A stretch of 64,000 nt of DNA, from NCBI RefSeq assembly GCF_000725485.1, contig NZ_JOAG01000007.1, positions 1-64,000 of the forward strand, written 5' to 3'. Numbering within the stretch: position 1 is the stretch's first letter; each line of letters begins with the position of its first letter. The position numbers and the translations under genes are program-made. The notes beneath the pieces were generated by a model. The model searched no databases. It was not told where the DNA came from and saw only the letters and a list, made by a program, of their open reading frames with translations. This document shows positions 7,653 through 17,523 of the stretch, piece after piece. Source of the stretch: Nonomuraea candida. GTDB taxonomy: Bacteria > Actinomycetota > Actinomycetes > Streptosporangiales > Streptosporangiaceae.

Positions 7653-8530
7653 CGGCCGGCGGCGGGCTGCGCGGCACGTACCTGAACCAGCCGGAGGGGC
7701 GGCTGCACGTCTACGCCGCGGGCGACCCCGGCGCGCCCCCGGTGCTGCTGCTGAGCGGCGCGGGGGTCGACAACGCGCTGCTGAGCTGGCGGCATCTCAT
7801 CCCCGTCCTGGCCGCCGGCCATCACGTGCTCGCGCTCGACTGGCCCAAGCAGGGCAGGAGCCGCCCGTGGCAGGGCCGGCTCACCCACGAGCGCATGCTG
7901 CGCTGCGTCACCGACGTGCTCGACCACTTCGGCCTCGGCTCGGCCGCCCTGGTCGGCCTCTCGCAGGGCGGCGCGCTCGCGCTCGCCTGCGCCATCGAGC
8001 GGCCCGGCCGGGTGGACCGGCTGGTGGCGCTCGCCCCGGCCGGGATCCTGTCCTTCCCGCCCGTCGTGCACCAGCTCCTGTGGCTGACCGCGAAGCTGCC
8101 GCTGCTCAACAGGACGCTGCCGGGGGCGCTGCTCAGGACGCGGCGGCAGGTGGCGGCGTTCGCCAGGAGGGCGCTGTTCGCGGGGCCCGTGCCGGACTTC
8201 GACGACGTGGTGGCGGAGATCCTGGCGGAGGTGCGGGAGGCGGGCGCGGGCTCGTCCGACTGGCAGAACGCCTCCATCGGCCCCTTCCGCATGCGCGTGG
8301 ACCTGCGTCCGCGCCTGCCCGAGATCTCCTGCCCGACGCTGCTCGTGCAGGGCGACAAGGACGTCGGGGTCGATCCGGCCCGTACGAAGGCCGCCGCCGC
8401 GCTCATCCCCGGCGCCCGCCTGGAGCTGCTGGAAGGCGTCGGCCACTGGGCGAACCGCCAGTGCCCGGAGCGCGTCAACGCGCTCGTCGCCGGATTCCTC
8501 GCTGCGGACCACGGCCATGGACGGCGTTGA
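7649..8530 (+). CDS. Alpha/beta hydrolase
   Basis: This 293-aa protein has the nucleophile elbow GLSQGG (Ser105), the late acid in QGDKDVGV and the catalytic His in GVGHWANR, in the order of the alpha/beta-hydrolase fold. It has no signal peptide, so it should be cytoplasmic. It starts with a GTG inside the stop of the GbsR-like gene, so the two are co-translated, and the regulator probably senses its substrate or product. The substrate cannot be read from sequence; esterase or C-C hydrolase activity is equally possible. Confidence 0.88.
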   Translation: MTAGGGLRGTYLNQPEGRLHVYAAGDPGAPPVLLLSGAGVDNALLSWRHLIPVLAAGHHVLALDWPKQGRSRPWQGRLTHERMLRCVTDVLDHFGLGSAALVGLSQGGALALACAIERPGRVDRLVALAPAGILSFPPVVHQLLWLTAKLPLLNRTLPGALLRTRRQVAAFARRALFAGPVPDFDDVVAEILAEVREAGAGSSDWQNASIGPFRMRVDLRPRLPEISCPTLLVQGDKDVGVDPARTKAAAALIPGARLELLEGVGHWANRQCPERVNALVAGFLAADHGHGRR

Positions 8531-8553
8531 TCCGTTGGGCTAATTTGCCCGGC

Positions 8554-9653
<1,100 letters not shown>

Positions 9654-9656
9654 TCG

Positions 9657-10286
9657 TCAGCGGACGTCGCGGGGGCGGAACTGGATGCTGATCCGGGGGC
9701 CGGCCGGGCGGCTGGTCTTCGGGACGGCGTGCTCCCACGTGCGCTGGCAGCTGCCGCCCATGACGATCAGGTCGCCGTGGCCGAGGTCGCGGCGGATCGA
9801 GGGCCCGCCGCCGCGCGGCCGGAGCAGCAGCGGGCGCGGGCAGCCGACCGAGACGATGGCCACCATGGTGTCCTGCGAGCCGCCCCGCCCGATCGTGTCG
9901 CCGTGCCAGGCCACGCTGTCGCGGCCGTCGCGGTAGAAGCAGAGCCCGGCCGTGCGGAACGGCTCGCCCAGCTCCTGCCCGTAATGGGCGTCGAGGGCGC
10001 GCCTGGCCTCGTCGAGCACCGGGTCGGGCAGGGTCTCGCCCTCGTCGTAGAACTTCAGCAGCCGCGGCACGTCCACGACCCTGTCGTACATGCGGCGGCG
10101 CTCCGCCCGCCACGGCACCCGCTCGGCCAGCCGTTCGAAGAGCGTGTCGGACCCCGTCAGCCAGCCGGGCCGCAGGTCGATCCAGGCGCCGTGGTCGAGG
10201 GGGGTGCGGCGGACCGTGCCGCCGAGCGGCCCGACCGCGAGCTCCTCGTCGAGACCGAGCAGAGAGGCTTGGTACGCGGCTGTCAT
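9657..10286 (-). CDS. AlkB-like Fe(II)/2-oxoglutarate dioxygenase
   Basis: This 209-aa protein has the AlkB core: metal ligands H128-G-D130 (WHGDTIG) and H186 (WEHAVPK), and the 2-oxoglutarate arginines R198 and R204 in RISIQFR. By family it oxidatively demethylates alkylated bases in DNA or RNA. The frame is open to 10469, but the ATG at 10286 gives the family-typical N-terminus; its ribosome site is weak. It converges with the propeller gene, the stops being three bases apart. Confidence 0.9.
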   Translation of the reverse strand: MTAAYQASLLGLDEELAVGPLGGTVRRTPLDHGAWIDLRPGWLTGSDTLFERLAERVPWRAERRRMYDRVVDVPRLLKFYDEGETLPDPVLDEARRALDAHYGQELGEPFRTAGLCFYRDGRDSVAWHGDTIGRGGSQDTMVAIVSVGCPRPLLLRPRGGGPSIRRDLGHGDLIVMGGSCQRTWEHAVPKTSRPAGPRISIQFRPRDVR

Positions 10287-10458
10287 GACGTCGAGTCTAC
10301 GTGATCGTTCAAACACGCATTCGATTCCCGGAAGCCTCTCCGCCCGCGCGCCGAGCGTGTCAGGCTGGGGAGCACCGGATACGAGTGGCGTCGCCCTCAG
10401 TCCCGCGCCCCGAGGTGAAGAGGCACCCCATCGCTTCGTCCAGACGAAGGAGCAGGCC

Positions 10459-11226
10459 ATGCTCACCACCCGCTACCTCCCGGGCTCCCCCTGCTGGATC
10501 GACGTCAGCAGCCCCGACGCGCAGGCGTCGGCCGCCTTCTACACGGGGCTGTTCGGCTGGGACTCGATCTCGCTCGGGCCCGAACACATGGACTACCGCT
10601 TCTGCCGGATCGCCGGCCGGACGGTCGCCGGGATCAGCCCGCTGACGCCGTCCAGGCAGGACGCCGCGTGGCTGACCTACTTCCAGGCCCCCGACGCCGG
10701 CGTCATCGCCAAGACGATCGAGCAGGCGGGCGGCACGGTCCTGGCGGCGCCGCGCGAGATCGCCGGGCAGGGCGGGATGGCGCTGTTCGCCGACCCGGAG
10801 GGGGCCGTCTTCGCGGTCTGGCAGCCGGGCGCGACCAAGGGGCTCGGCCTGGTGACCGAGGCGGGCTCGCTCGGCTGGGTCGAGCTGTACGCGCCCGACC
10901 CCGCCGCCATCCGCGCCTTCTACCGGGCGGTCTTCGGCTGGCGGATCGAGGACCTGCCGATGGGCGACACGTCCTATCCCGTGATCTCCCCGGCCGAGGG
11001 TGACGAGTCGTCGGCGATGGCCGGCATCGTCCAGCTCCAGAGCGGGGAGCGGGCGCACTGGCTGCCGTACTTCGAGGTGCCCGACTGCGACGCCACGGTG
11101 GCGCTGGCGCGGCAGCTCGGCGGCACGGTGCGGGCTCCGGCGATGACGGCGGAGGGGGTCGGGCGGATGGCGTTCGTCGCCGATCCGTTCGGCGCCCGCT
11201 TCGCGGTCATCACCAGCTCCGCCTGA
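10459..11226 (+). CDS. VOC family protein with two glyoxalase-like domains
   Basis: This 255-aa cytoplasmic protein consists of two VOC modules, each starting with an aromatic-rich strand (SAAFYTGLFGWD, IRAFYRAVFGWR) and ending in a DPEGAVFAVW or DPFGARFAVI strand. It resembles the actinomycete proteins annotated as hydroxylase or bleomycin-resistance-like. The ATG at 10459 has AAGGAG seven bases upstream. Metal ligands are not obvious, so catalysis is uncertain and binding of a small molecule is equally likely. Confidence 0.87.
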   Translation: MLTTRYLPGSPCWIDVSSPDAQASAAFYTGLFGWDSISLGPEHMDYRFCRIAGRTVAGISPLTPSRQDAAWLTYFQAPDAGVIAKTIEQAGGTVLAAPREIAGQGGMALFADPEGAVFAVWQPGATKGLGLVTEAGSLGWVELYAPDPAAIRAFYRAVFGWRIEDLPMGDTSYPVISPAEGDESSAMAGIVQLQSGERAHWLPYFEVPDCDATVALARQLGGTVRAPAMTAEGVGRMAFVADPFGARFAVITSSA

Positions 11227-11229
11227 GCC

Positions 11230-11266
11230 GGTCGGCCTGCACGCACGCAGTCCGTGCAGGCCGACC
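11230..11266 (+). terminator. Strong stem-loop after the VOC gene
   Basis: A perfect 14-bp stem (11230-11243 with 11253-11266) and a 9-base loop begin a few bases after the stop. There is no U-tract, as is common in actinomycete terminators. Confidence 0.75.
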
Positions 11267-11391
11267 ATCCCCCGGCCTGGGTGACTTCCCAGCTCAGAGG
11301 GCTTGTGCGGGGAGTGGTCAGCGCTTTCCCGTCCTTCTCGATCCTCTTGCCCGCGCCGGAACCGTTGCATACACGGCACGACGAGGAGGCG

Positions 11392-11769
11392 TCAAGGAGT
11401 GGACGGTGACCACAGGGGGCGGCGGCCGGCGAAGCCCAGCTCCGTACGGTGGTACCAGGACAGCTCGCGCTCGCCCTCGATCCAGCACAGCCGCACGGAC
11501 GCGCCGTCGCGCACCGAGGGGAAGTCGACCAGCACCGGCGCGATGCCCTTGACCTCGATGCCGCGCTCGCTCCAGCCGCTCAGGATCTCCTCGATGCGGG
11601 CCTGCAGCCCCTTCAGCTCGGGCAGGCCGCCCAGCTCGGACCGGCCGCCGGAGCGCCGCTCGAAGTCGATCTCGGTCAGGTCGGCGCGCGCGGCGATCAG
11701 CTCGGCGGCCTCCTCGATGACGGCGGGGAGCAGCGCGCGGGCCTCGTCAAGGGTGAAGATCCGATCCAT
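11392..11769 (-). CDS. DUF2203 family protein
   Basis: This 125-aa protein matches the DUF2203 pattern: FTLDEARALLPAV at the N-terminus, a helical middle, then VLVDFPSVRDG and RLCWIEGE with GERELSWYHRTELGFAGR, a strand-rich end typical of the family. The function is unknown. A GTG at 11775 and the ATG at 11769 are both possible starts. It begins a few bases after the stop of the GntR gene and has no clear ribosome site, so it is probably co-transcribed and translationally coupled to it. Confidence 0.82.
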   Translation of the reverse strand: MDRIFTLDEARALLPAVIEEAAELIAARADLTEIDFERRSGGRSELGGLPELKGLQARIEEILSGWSERGIEVKGIAPVLVDFPSVRDGASVRLCWIEGERELSWYHRTELGFAGRRPLWSPSTP

Positions 11770-11778
11770 GGGCACACG

Positions 11779-12459
11779 TTAGCGGCTGGGCTCGTAGGCC
11801 TGGATCAGCAGCCGCTCGGCATGGTCGAGGTAGTCGTCGAGGTAGGCGGCGGCCTCGCCGGGCCGGCCGGACTCGATCAGCCCGAGCAGGGCGCGGTTGC
11901 GGTCGAGGAAGGGCTCGTGGAAGGCCCGCGGGTTCTCCATCACGTGGAAGACCAGCCGCAGCTCGGCCAGTAGCTGGCGCATGGCCTCGTCGATCCGGGG
12001 GCTGGCGTTCAGCGAGACCAGCGCCTGGTGGAAGCGGATGTTGGCGGTGCCCACGGCCTGCCAGTCGTCCTGCGCGGCGGCCCGCTCGGCGTCGGAGACG
12101 GCCTCCTTGATCAGGGTCAGCGCCCGCTCGGTGGGCTCGCGGCGCACGGCCGCGCCTTCGAGCACGCGGCGCACCTGGTAGAGGTCCGACACGTCGGCGA
12201 CGGACGGGAGGCGGACGAAGACACCCCGGTTGAGCCGGTGCTCCAGCAGCCGCTCGTGACCGAGCAGCCGGAACGCCTCGCGCAGCGTGTTGCGCGACAC
12301 GCCGAGCCCTTCGGAGATGGACTCCTCCGACAGCCGCTGGCCCGGCCGGAAGAAGCCCTCGCTGATGCGGTCGCGCAGGATGTCGGCCACCCGCTCCGCC
12401 GTGCTGCTGCGTCCCAGCCGGGAGCGGTCCTGGGAGAGATCAGCAACCACGTTATCCAC
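11779..12459 (-). CDS. GntR-family regulator with FCD domain
   Basis: This 226-aa FadR-subfamily regulator has an N-terminal winged helix (RVADILRDRISEGFFRPG, GLGVSRNTLREAFRLL) and a C-terminal all-helical FCD domain with putative metal ligands (IRFHQALV, HVMENPRAFHEPF). The GTG at 12459 gives a normal length; an earlier start at 12609 would run through the divergent promoter. It is divergent from an MHS-type transporter with a palindrome between them (12494-12510), so it probably represses uptake of an organic acid. Confidence 0.88.
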   Translation of the reverse strand: MDNVVADLSQDRSRLGRSSTAERVADILRDRISEGFFRPGQRLSEESISEGLGVSRNTLREAFRLLGHERLLEHRLNRGVFVRLPSVADVSDLYQVRRVLEGAAVRREPTERALTLIKEAVSDAERAAAQDDWQAVGTANIRFHQALVSLNASPRIDEAMRQLLAELRLVFHVMENPRAFHEPFLDRNRALLGLIESGRPGEAAAYLDDYLDHAERLLIQAYEPSR

Positions 12460-12493
12460 ATTTGACAGCAAATCATGGAGCAAACCTCTTGTC

Positions 12494-12510
12494 GAATTGT
12501 TCAACGATTC
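12494..12510. promoter_or_regulatory. Putative GntR/FCD operator
   Basis: GAATTGTTCAACGATTC is an odd-length palindrome matching its complement at 14 of 17 positions, placed between the divergent GntR and transporter genes. FadR-type regulators often use such AT-rich sites. Confidence 0.6.
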
Positions 12511-12553
12511 ATATGTTGATGAGCATCCCCCCATCGACTCAAGGAGCGATCCG

Positions 12554-13873
12554 ATGTCAGGCTCCACCCAACAGACCCGGCGGGTGATCCTCGCCAGCCT
12601 CATCGGCACGTCGCTGGAGTGGTATGACTTCTTCCTCTACACCACCGCCGCGACCCTGGTCTTCCCCCAGCTGTTCTTCCCGTCACTCGACCCGTTCACC
12701 GCGACCCTGGCGTCCCTGACCACCAACGCCGTGGCGTTCGTGGCCAGGCCGCTCGGCGGCATCGTCTTCGGGCACTTCGGCGACCGCGTGGGCCGCAAGA
12801 CCGTGCTGGTGGTGACGCTCCTGGTGATGGGCGTCTCGACGTTCCTCATCGGGGTGCTGCCCGGCTACGCGGCCCTGGGCGTGCTGGCCCCGGTCCTGCT
12901 CGCGCTGCTGCGGTTCGTCCAGGGCCTGGGGCTGGGCGGCGAGTGGGGCGGCGCGGTCATCATGTCGCTGGAGCACGGCGACGGCCGGCGGCGCGGGTTC
13001 AACGCGAGCTGGCCGCAGGTCGGCGTGCCGGCCGGATACGTGCTGGCCACCGGCCTGCTGACCGTCCTGTCCTTCACGCTGTCGGACGCGGCGTTCCTGT
13101 CGTGGGGGTGGCGGGTGCCGTTCCTGCTGTCGGGGGCGCTGGTGATCGTGGGCCTGTGGGTGCGCTTGAAGGTCACCGAGTCGCCGCTCTTCGCCGAGGT
13201 GGAGCAGCGGGGCGCCAAGGCGAAGATGCCGCTGGTCGAGGTGTTGCGGACGCACCCGAGGGCGCTGCTGTCGGCCTTCACCGCGCGGATCGGGGTGGAC
13301 GTGGCGTTCTACACCTTCACCGCGTACATCATCGTCTACATCACCGGCGAGCTGGGCCTGCCGCGCTCGTACGCGCTGAACGCCGTGCTGATCGGCTCGG
13401 CGCTGCAGCTCGCGCTGATCCCGCTGGCCGGCGCGCTGTCCGACCGGTACGGCCGCCGCCCGGTCTACTTCGCCGGCGTGGTCGCCGCGGCGGTGTGGGT
13501 GTTCGTGTTCTTCCCGCTGCTCGACACCAGGTCCTTCCCGCTGATCGCGCTGGCCGCCGTGGTGGCGCTGGTCACCCACGCCGCCATGTACGGCCCGCAG
13601 GCGGCCTTCATCGCCGAGCTGTTCAGCACCCGGCTGCGCTACAGCGGCGCGTCCATGGGCTACCAGGTCGCCGGCATCGTCGGCGGCGCGCTGGCCCCGA
13701 TCATCGCCCTGCAGCTCTTCGAGACCTATCGGTCCACGGTCGCGGTCTCGATCTACGTGGTCATCGCCCTGGCCGTGACGGCCGTGGGCCTGGCCATCGC
13801 CCCGGAGACGCGGGACGTGGACCTGGCCGACCGCCCTCGCGCCAAGACGCCACAGGCGGGACCGTACGCCTGA
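12554..13873 (+). CDS. MFS transporter, metabolite:H+ symporter (MHS) family
   Basis: This 439-aa membrane protein of about 12 helices has MHS hallmarks: SLEWYDFFLYTTAATLVF in helix 1, GHFGDRVGRKTVLV in loop 2-3 and RFVQGLGLGGEWGGAV in helix 4. Relatives import shikimate, dicarboxylates, betaine or aromatic acids with protons. The ATG at 12554 has AAGGAG seven bases upstream. Its regulation is probably by the divergent GntR/FCD protein. The substrate is not readable; the FCD partner suggests a carboxylate. Confidence 0.9.
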   Translation: MSGSTQQTRRVILASLIGTSLEWYDFFLYTTAATLVFPQLFFPSLDPFTATLASLTTNAVAFVARPLGGIVFGHFGDRVGRKTVLVVTLLVMGVSTFLIGVLPGYAALGVLAPVLLALLRFVQGLGLGGEWGGAVIMSLEHGDGRRRGFNASWPQVGVPAGYVLATGLLTVLSFTLSDAAFLSWGWRVPFLLSGALVIVGLWVRLKVTESPLFAEVEQRGAKAKMPLVEVLRTHPRALLSAFTARIGVDVAFYTFTAYIIVYITGELGLPRSYALNAVLIGSALQLALIPLAGALSDRYGRRPVYFAGVVAAAVWVFVFFPLLDTRSFPLIALAAVVALVTHAAMYGPQAAFIAELFSTRLRYSGASMGYQVAGIVGGALAPIIALQLFETYRSTVAVSIYVVIALAVTAVGLAIAPETRDVDLADRPRAKTPQAGPYA

Positions 13874-13979
13874 ACCGGCCCCCGGCCTTCTCGCACCGCA
13901 GGTAACCCCCGTACGCCCGAATGCCGCGAACAGCCGCGGGCGGTGGCTGCCGACGCCGCCCGCGGCGGAAGGGTCCGCC

Positions 13980-14912
13980 ATGAGAATCGTCCTGGCCGTC
14001 ATCGCCGCCCTCGTCGCGCTCCCCCTGCTCATCGGGGCCGTGGGAGGCATGGAGAGCACCGGCGGCGGCGAGGTGGCCGTCGTCAGGGACGGAGGGCCGC
14101 TCGACGACAACAGGGTGCGCCAGGTGATCGACCCCGGCTCGGGGCTCACCTGGACCGGCCTGTGGTCCTCCACCCACCTGTATCCGGCGCAGCAGCGCTT
14201 CTACACGATCACCGCCGACGCCGGGCGGGCCACCAACCTCGGGGTGGACGTGGTCACGGTGCCGAGCAGCGACGGCGTGAACCTGGGCATCGAGGGCACC
14301 CTCTACTTCACGCTCAACCTCGACCACGAGGCGCTGAAGCGGTTCGACGACCGCTACGGCACCCGTACGTTCCGCACCCAGGACAACCGCTCGCTCTACC
14401 CGTGGGACGGCGACGAGGGCTGGACCGCCTTCTTCGGCCAGGCCGTCCGCCCGGTGATCGACAACGCGCTGCGCGGCCAGATCGGCGCGATGCGCTGCGC
14501 CGAGCTGGTGCCGTCCTGCTCGCTGCTGGAGAGCTCCGACCTCAAGCCGCAGGACAGCAACGCCACCATCACCAGGGTCCAGAACGCGGTCAACGCCTCC
14601 CTCGCCCGCGACCTGCCCGTCACCCTCGGCGGGAACTTCCTGACCGGGCTGCGGTTCACGCTGGCCAAGGTGACGCTGCCGGGCGAGGTGCAGAAGGCCG
14701 TGGACCGGTCGCTGGCCGCCGCGGCGGCCGTCTCCGAGGCCCAGGCGAAGGTGGCCCAGGCCAAGGCCGAGGCGGAGGCGAACCGGGCCAGGCAGGACGG
14801 CTACGACAAGTGCCCGGCCTGCGCGGAGATCGAGAAGCTGAAGTCGCTGCCGCAGGGCATCACCGTGTACGCGCCGGGCAATCCGCAGTCGGTGGTCGTG
14901 CCCGCACGATGA
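13980..14912 (+). CDS. SPFH/band-7 domain protein
   Basis: This 310-aa protein has one N-terminal membrane helix (about residues 2-23), then a band-7 fold (VVTVPSSDGVNLGIEGTLYF) and an Ala/Glu/Lys-rich coiled coil (VSEAQAKVAQAKAEAEANRA) typical of prohibitin-like scaffolds. The tail has a CPAC pair, unusual for the family, which could bind metal or form a disulphide. The start has a GGAAGGG site. Its role is probably membrane organisation; no partner gene is adjacent. Confidence 0.85.
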   Translation: MRIVLAVIAALVALPLLIGAVGGMESTGGGEVAVVRDGGPLDDNRVRQVIDPGSGLTWTGLWSSTHLYPAQQRFYTITADAGRATNLGVDVVTVPSSDGVNLGIEGTLYFTLNLDHEALKRFDDRYGTRTFRTQDNRSLYPWDGDEGWTAFFGQAVRPVIDNALRGQIGAMRCAELVPSCSLLESSDLKPQDSNATITRVQNAVNASLARDLPVTLGGNFLTGLRFTLAKVTLPGEVQKAVDRSLAAAAAVSEAQAKVAQAKAEAEANRARQDGYDKCPACAEIEKLKSLPQGITVYAPGNPQSVVVPAR

Positions 14913-15030
14913 GCCGCGCCCCCGCGTCCGAGTGTCGCGGCCCGGCCGGGCTCCCGCGCGTCAGTGTTGTGACTTAATCGCCATCGATTCCTAGAACAAC
15001 CAACCCCGAAACGGCATAAACTGCGCGCCT

Positions 15031-15798
15031 GTGAGCCTGCCTGTACGAGAACGTTCCCCCCGGCCGGGCGGCGGTCGTCACCGCCGTCCCGTGCCCACGT
15101 CCTTGCCGCCCGACGCCCCCATGCTCGTGCTCGCCACCCCCGGCGGCACCGCCGGCGTGGCCGAGGAGATCGCGGCCGTGGTACGCGTCGACAACCCGCA
15201 GATCGAGGTGCGCCTGACGAGCGTCAACGACCTGGCAGACTCCCTGCCCGCCGGCCGCGAAGCCGTCGTCGTGCCACTGCTCACCTGGGAAGATCCCGTC
15301 GTCATGGCGGAGATCGGCAAGGCCGTGGCGGCGAGCGGCTCGGAGGCCGTCGTGACCGAGGCGCTCGGCCCGCACCCGCTGCTGGCCGAGGCCCTGCACA
15401 TCCGGCTGGCGGAGCGCGGCCTGGCCCGGGCCGACCGCGTACGCCTGCTGAACGTCTCCAGCCCCATCGACGCCGTCATCCTCGCCACCGTCGGCGGCGA
15501 CCAGGCCGTGCGCGCCGTGCAGGCCACCGCGGTGCTCCTGGCCTCCAGGCTCACGCTGCCGGTGGTCGCCGCCTCGCTGGACAGCGAGCCCGGCGTCGCG
15601 GTCGCGGCGCAGCGCCTGCGCGCCGCCGGCACCGAGCGGCTGGCCATCGCGCCCTGCCTGATCGGCCACGAGGCCCCCGACGGCATCGTCGAGCGGGCCG
15701 CGGCCGCCATCGAAGCCGGCCACGCCGAGCCGCTCGGCGCCCACAGCGCCGTCGCCGAACTTGTCGCGCGAGCTTACGGTAGTCAACTCGCCACTTGA
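15031..15798 (+). CDS. CbiX/sirohydrochlorin-chelatase-like protein
   Basis: This 255-aa protein has the duplicated CbiX-type layout: a first half starting MLVLATPGG and a second with LTLPVVAASLDSEPG and ERLAIAPCLIGHEAP. In active chelatases the first strand ends in an H-G-S motif holding the catalytic His; here that position reads ATPGG, so metal chelation may be lost or done by other residues. The GTG start has no clear ribosome site. No other cobalamin or siroheme gene is nearby, so the role is uncertain. Confidence 0.75.
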   Translation: MSLPVRERSPRPGGGRHRRPVPTSLPPDAPMLVLATPGGTAGVAEEIAAVVRVDNPQIEVRLTSVNDLADSLPAGREAVVVPLLTWEDPVVMAEIGKAVAASGSEAVVTEALGPHPLLAEALHIRLAERGLARADRVRLLNVSSPIDAVILATVGGDQAVRAVQATAVLLASRLTLPVVAASLDSEPGVAVAAQRLRAAGTERLAIAPCLIGHEAPDGIVERAAAAIEAGHAEPLGAHSAVAELVARAYGSQLAT

Positions 15799-15840
15799 CA
15801 GGGCTTGTCAAGATCCCTGGACTCGCGTTAGGTTCTGCGC
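15794..15840 (+). promoter_or_regulatory. Leaderless promoter of the GNAT gene with an inverted repeat
   Basis: TTGTCA (15805-15810), a 17-base spacer and TTAGGT (15828-15833) place the transcript start at or next to the ATG at 15841, so the mRNA should be leaderless. CTTGACA-N5-TGTCAAG (15794-15812) covers the -35 and the stop of the previous gene and could be an operator or a weak terminator stem. Confidence 0.7.
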
Positions 15841-16389
15841 ATGCGCGGGGTGGTCTGCGAGGGCGAGCGACTCGGCCTCCGTGACGTCACGGAGGCCGAC
15901 GTCGCCGCCCTGCACGCCGTCTACGGCGATCCGGCCGCCACCCAGCACGCGCCGTTCGAGCCGCGCTCCCGGCAGGAGGTCGCCCGGCTGGTCGAGGAGG
16001 CCATGGAGGCGGCCGCCGCCGAACCGCGCCGCCTCTACGTGCTGGCCGTCATCGACGCCGCGCGCCGCGACGTCATCGGGGTGGCCCGCCTGCGGATCGA
16101 GCCCGACCTGCCGCACAGCGCCGAGATCGGGTTCGGGCTGCATCGCGACCAGTGGGGGCGCGGCATCGGGACCGATCTCGTACGGCTGCTGCTGTCGTTC
16201 GGGTTCAAGCAGCTCGGCCTGCACCGCATCTGGGGCGCCCGCTCCCCCGCCAACCTGCCCGCCCAGCTCGCGATGCTGACGGCGGGGATGGTGGAGGAGG
16301 GGCGCATCCGGCACCATCTGCACACGCCGCACGGGTGGCGCGACTCGATCGTGCACTCGGCCCTGGAGGACGAGTGGACCGAACGCTGA
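15841..16389 (+). CDS. GNAT family N-acetyltransferase (RimJ/RimL type)
   Basis: This 182-aa enzyme transfers an acetyl group from acetyl-CoA to an amine. It has the GNAT order of strands, with the acetyl-CoA loop in GFGLHRDQWGRGIGTDLVRL (motif A, Q/RxxGxG/A) and HRIWGARSPANLPAQL after it, as in RimJ/RimL relatives. No ribosome site precedes the ATG; the promoter predicts a leaderless message. The substrate (protein N-terminus or small amine) is not readable. Confidence 0.9.
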   Translation: MRGVVCEGERLGLRDVTEADVAALHAVYGDPAATQHAPFEPRSRQEVARLVEEAMEAAAAEPRRLYVLAVIDAARRDVIGVARLRIEPDLPHSAEIGFGLHRDQWGRGIGTDLVRLLLSFGFKQLGLHRIWGARSPANLPAQLAMLTAGMVEEGRIRHHLHTPHGWRDSIVHSALEDEWTER

Positions 16390-16470
16390 CCCCTGCCCTT
16401 GGCTCGAACCCCGGCCACCATCCCGCCCCGCCTCGCCGGCGGGTCCTTGACCGGGCACCGGCCACCGCCC

Positions 16471-16995
16471 CTACCCGCCGGCGGCCTGCCAGCCCTCGAT
16501 GACCCGGGCCGCGACCTGCCGCGGGGCGCCTTCGGTGCCGTCCACGGTGAAGTCCTCGACCCGCGCCGCGTCGAGCACGGCCGCCAGCTCCCCCGCCCTG
16601 TCGAGGTGCCAGTCGAGCCCTTGGGGGTCGTGCACGTGGCGGGAGGTCAGCCTGCGGCGCACCTCGGGAAGCGCGACGTGGAGCCGGCAGACCGTGAGAG
16701 GGACGCCCAGCGCCTCCTCGTAACGGGCGCGCTCGGCACGGCTCTCGATCACGCCCGCCAGCAGCAGCCGCCCGGCGCCCGCGGCGAGGTGGTTGGCGGC
16801 GACCGGGCGCAGGTTGCGCAGGGTCAGCTCGCCGTGGAACGGGTCGGACGGCGGCGCCGGCCAGGCACGGCGCAACCAGTCGACGTCGATGACCGCGTGC
16901 GGCACACCCGCCTCGGCCAGCAGGTCGCCCACCACGTCGGCCACGGTCGTCTTGCCTACGCCCACGGAACCGGTGATCAGAAGAGCCGTCGCCAC
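16471..16995 (-). CDS. P-loop nucleotide kinase-like protein
   Basis: This 174-aa protein has a Walker A loop near its N-terminus (ITGSVGVGKTTVADVV), then HAVIDVDWLRRAWP and a shikimate/gluconate-kinase-like LID region, typical of small adenylate-kinase-fold enzymes of actinomycetes. The GTG at 16995 puts the P-loop at its normal position; GTG 17043 is an alternative. TAAGAT lies seven bases before GTG 16995, so the mRNA may be leaderless. The phosphorylated substrate is unknown. Confidence 0.8.
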   Translation of the reverse strand: MATALLITGSVGVGKTTVADVVGDLLAEAGVPHAVIDVDWLRRAWPAPPSDPFHGELTLRNLRPVAANHLAAGAGRLLLAGVIESRAERARYEEALGVPLTVCRLHVALPEVRRRLTSRHVHDPQGLDWHLDRAGELAAVLDAARVEDFTVDGTEGAPRQVAARVIEGWQAAGG

Positions 16996-17082
16996 CTCCG
17001 TGATCTTACGCGAGCGACGCCGCAGACGCGGTCGCGCGGCCACAAGACGGGGGGAAGAGCGGTGGCCCGGGACGGATGACGG

Positions 17083-17523
17083 TCACAGGTAGGGGCTGGC
17101 CGCGCTGACCAACTCGGCCGCCGCGTCGCGCGTGTCGATGGCGAGCGCCGAGTCCGGAGTGCGCTCGCGTACGTCCTGGTCGCGGATCGCGAACACCGCC
17201 GGCGTCACCCCCACGTCGCCGTAACGCCCCGCCACGGCGGCGCCGGCGGCCGCCCGCAGGTCGCGGACCACCTCGCGCGAGCTGCGGCCGGAGCCGGAGA
17301 CGGCGAGATAGCCGAGCATCCCGGCGAAGCGCAGCTCGCCCTCGGCGGCCGGGTGCTGCTCGGGCGCCTCCGGGCGGTCGAGCCAGAACACCTTGCCGGT
17401 GAGGAACGCCTGGTAGTCGAGCACGCGGGCCGTCCCCGCGAGCAACTCCCCGAACTCGGCCAGCTCCGCCTCGGGCGGCAGGTCCGTGGTGACGAACAAG
17501 GGCACGATCAGCGAGTCGAGCAT
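17083..17523 (-). CDS. Hypothetical protein, 146 aa
   Basis: I do not recognise the family. The protein is soluble, starts MLDSLIVPLFVTTDLPPEAE, and alternates strands and helices (VREVVRDL-type helix, GVTPAVFAI strand). The ATG at 17523 has GGAGGG eight bases upstream, and codon use is like that of its neighbours, so it is probably a real gene. It is followed by the kinase gene on the same strand after about 90 bases. Confidence 0.7.
   Translation of the reverse strand: MLDSLIVPLFVTTDLPPEAELAEFGELLAGTARVLDYQAFLTGKVFWLDRPEAPEQHPAAEGELRFAGMLGYLAVSGSGRSSREVVRDLRAAAGAAVAGRYGDVGVTPAVFAIRDQDVRERTPDSALAIDTRDAAAELVSAASPYL

Noticed and set aside
10287..10469. Longer AlkB-like protein starting at 10469
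   Set aside because: It would overlap the VOC gene start, and the family begins at ATG 10286.
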